DNA of 64,000 nt from Delphinella strobiligena. Lineage: Eukaryota; Ascomycota; Dothideomycetes; Dothideales; Dothioraceae. The stretch is taken from positions 992,001 to 1,056,000 of the forward strand of contig JAADKB010000008.1 in the NCBI GenBank assembly GCA_009982845.1, read 5' to 3'. Position 1 is the stretch's first letter; each line of letters begins with the position of its first letter. Position numbers and translations under genes: made by a program. This document shows, piece after piece, positions 62,407 through 64,000 of this stretch. The notes beneath the pieces are model-generated. The model was not told where the DNA came from, did not search any database, and was given only the letters and a program-made list of their open reading frames with translations.

Positions 62407-64000
62407 ATGGCGCATCAAATGTCTCCTCCACCGCAACCACAACAGCAGCCCCCGCCACAGCAATCGCAGCAGCAGCAGCAACAACAGCGGCCTCAGTACC
62501 AGCAACCACTACAACAAACCGGTCCACACCCTCCACATGGCCAGCACGTCCAGCATGCTCCATCGCCTATGCCCGCCAGCGCGCCATATTCTCCCTACAC
62601 AAATGCGCCGTCACCTGCTTCTGGCATTGCTCTCCCTCCGAACAAGAGGCAGCGGTTGTCGCCGAATCCTTCCTCGCCGCAGACTAATTCCTATGCCTCG
62701 ACCGATGCGCCACATTACCACTCTACGCCATACCCAAACACGCCTTATCCCCCACCCACATACAATCCTTACTCTCCCATTGCTGCTCCGAGTCCGCCAC
62801 CTTTCAATGCCCCTCAACCATATGCTGCCTCGTCCCAGGCCGGTGGCGCCATGGGTCCACCTCCGCGTCCGAACCCAGAGAAGCCAGAGAAGGAGGAGAA
62901 GGACAAGATTCATGATATCAGCGACGTCACCGATGTCTTCCACGGTTCAGGCATCGATCTGAGGGAGGAGGAAAACTACATGAGCAACACTTTTAGAAAC
63001 ACGCACGCCACCAACTCGTACAATGCCTCGTTTGCCTCCTCTTCCACTGTACCTTCACCTAACAATAGTTTTGGCTATCTGAATCAAGGCAGCTTTGGTA
63101 ATCACGCCGCTTTCTCCGCCTCTGGCTCGCTCTCCCAACCCCCTGCAAGCCAAGAAGAAATCGAAAAGGAATTGGATCGCAAGCATGCCGCCGCTGCTCG
63201 CGAGCTGGCCATTAATCGCCAGCAGCACCTGAAGGACTCCTTTCTCGTGTCCAACAGAATCCGCCATCGCATGCACCAGATCGCTTACGAACAGGGCGTT
63301 GCACTCAACGTCGAAGGATTATATGACAAGATTGAGCAGCCTCGGGTGGGACAGACCATGACAGATTCCGATGGTCAGGGCCTTGTTTCTATCAAGGAAA
63401 AGAATGGCCGTATGTTAGAAAAGCCAAAGGACGGCTATCTCCAGGAAACCGCTCCTCTTGCCGACATCCTCACTCTCGTTTCTGTCGCTGCCAACCAGCG
63501 TCTCCGCACTATGCTCGATGATTCCTATCGTCTCGCTCGCGGCAGGCGCTATGGTACTCATGGCATTGTACCTCCAGATTTGGCTGATATCGCCACTGGT
63601 GAGAATCCACAGCCAACCACTACAGATCAAAATATTATACACGACTCGACCTGGGATGGGTCCCGCAAAAGGGCGTCAGACGGGAATGTCAAGAGTGAGC
63701 CTACCAATCTTCTACCCGATGCAATTGCTTCTGGAAGCAACTCTAATTTGACAATAGATCATGTTGCAAGTCCTGTGCCAACAGTCTCATTCTCCGAAAG
63801 TCTCTCAAAGCACCTGATCAACCTGGCTATTCAAGACCGCGACGCCGAGAAGGAACGTGTCAGGAAGCGTCAGGAACGTGCAAGGCGTGCTGCCGCTGCT
63901 AACACTAACAATGAGGACGGTATCGTTCCTGCACCCATCGATGCACCCACATCTTCAAACGTTGCAACTCCCACCAGTGCGCCAACAACGATGCCAGATA
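62407..64000 (+). CDS. TAF4: TFIID subunit Taf4 (3' end outside the window)
   Basis: The frame opens at ATG 62407 and stays open to the window edge (531 codons), so the C terminus is missing. Taf4 is a core TFIID scaffold that pairs with Taf12 through a histone fold. The N-terminal 150 residues are Gln/Pro-rich (QQQQQQQ; PYSPYTNAPSP). The TAF4 domain starts near residue 178 with DISDVTDVFHGSGIDLREEENYM, continues through EEIEKELDRKHAAAARELAINRQQHLKDSFL, RHRMHQIAYEQGV, and APLADILTLVSVAANQRLRTMLDDSYRLARGRR, and reaches LAIQDRDAEKERVRKRQERARR. A stop-free 63-nt segment at 63695-63757 has splice signals and may be an intron; if so, 21 residues drop out. Divergent from YSH1. Confidence 0.9.
   Translation, partial: MAHQMSPPPQPQQQPPPQQSQQQQQQQRPQYQQPLQQTGPHPPHGQHVQHAPSPMPASAPYSPYTNAPSPASGIALPPNKRQRLSPNPSSPQTNSYASTDAPHYHSTPYPNTPYPPPTYNPYSPIAAPSPPPFNAPQPYAASSQAGGAMGPPPRPNPEKPEKEEKDKIHDISDVTDVFHGSGIDLREEENYMSNTFRNTHATNSYNASFASSSTVPSPNNSFGYLNQGSFGNHAAFSASGSLSQPPASQEEIEKELDRKHAAAARELAINRQQHLKDSFLVSNRIRHRMHQIAYEQGVALNVEGLYDKIEQPRVGQTMTDSDGQGLVSIKEKNGRMLEKPKDGYLQETAPLADILTLVSVAANQRLRTMLDDSYRLARGRRYGTHGIVPPDLADIATGENPQPTTTDQNIIHDSTWDGSRKRASDGNVKSEPTNLLPDAIASGSNSNLTIDHVASPVPTVSFSESLSKHLINLAIQDRDAEKERVRKRQERARRAAAANTNNEDGIVPAPIDAPTSSNVATPTSAPTTMPD

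Noticed and set aside
1..64000. Search for CRISPR arrays, prophage, plasmid or toxin-antitoxin systems and for a secondary-metabolite cluster
   Set aside because: Spliceosomal introns show this is a fungal chromosome; there are no regularly spaced repeats, and no PKS, NRPS or terpene synthase genes.

Overview
This is nuclear DNA of a filamentous ascomycete (Pezizomycotina). A Dothideomycete is my best guess, but that placement is inference. The evidence is many short introns (about 45-65 nt) with GT...CTAAC/CTGAC...AG signals, orthologues of core fungal genes (MTR4, ELP1, LST8, CIA1, GPI10, SPT20, SUR2, YSH1, TAF4), and spacers of 0.2-2.6 kb. No operons, CRISPR arrays, phage or plasmid genes, tRNA or rRNA were found. 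I rebuilt 28 genes (one cut by the right edge) and one decayed gene. Exon junctions were worked out by hand from splice signals and reading phase.

Left part (1-24.7 kb): CUT8/STS1-like proteasome tether and MTR4 RNA helicase (-); COX8, ELP1/IKI3 and LST8 (+); a small Cys-rich ORF (+); an ACOT9-like mitochondrial acyl-CoA thioesterase (-); an unrecognised two-exon gene (+); an MHYT-domain membrane protein (+); a short protein with a transposase-type HTH module but no DDE domain (-), divergent from CIA1 (+).

Middle (24.7-35.4 kb): the gene-poor stretch. It holds a TCP11/SOK1 gene, the wreck of an FMN-dependent 2-hydroxyacid oxidase, a conserved-looking protein with a helix-hairpin-helix-like segment, and a CYS-3/MetR-type bZIP factor, separated by 1-2.6 kb spacers in which I see no convincing gene.

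Right part (35.4-64 kb): dense again. It carries an FMN oxidase ending in a peroxisomal Ala-Arg-Leu signal, TatD nuclease, GPI10 mannosyltransferase, a probable DUF3984 protein, SPT20, a Kelch protein, a RING-like/LysM protein, SUR2 sphinganine hydroxylase, an unknown 528-aa protein, a PHD-finger protein, an MFS transporter, YSH1, and the 5' part of TAF4.

The genes do not form one pathway. Themes recur: RNA processing (MTR4, YSH1), transcription coactivators (SPT20 of SAGA, TAF4 of TFIID, PHD, bZIP), nutrient signalling (LST8, TCP11) and lipid/GPI biosynthesis (SUR2, GPI10). I found no clear new multi-gene system. The best leads are the orphan HTH protein, the MHYT protein, stop-free introns of 3n length, microexons carrying the start codon, the peroxisomal FMN oxidase beside a decayed relative, and several compact palindromes in promoters.
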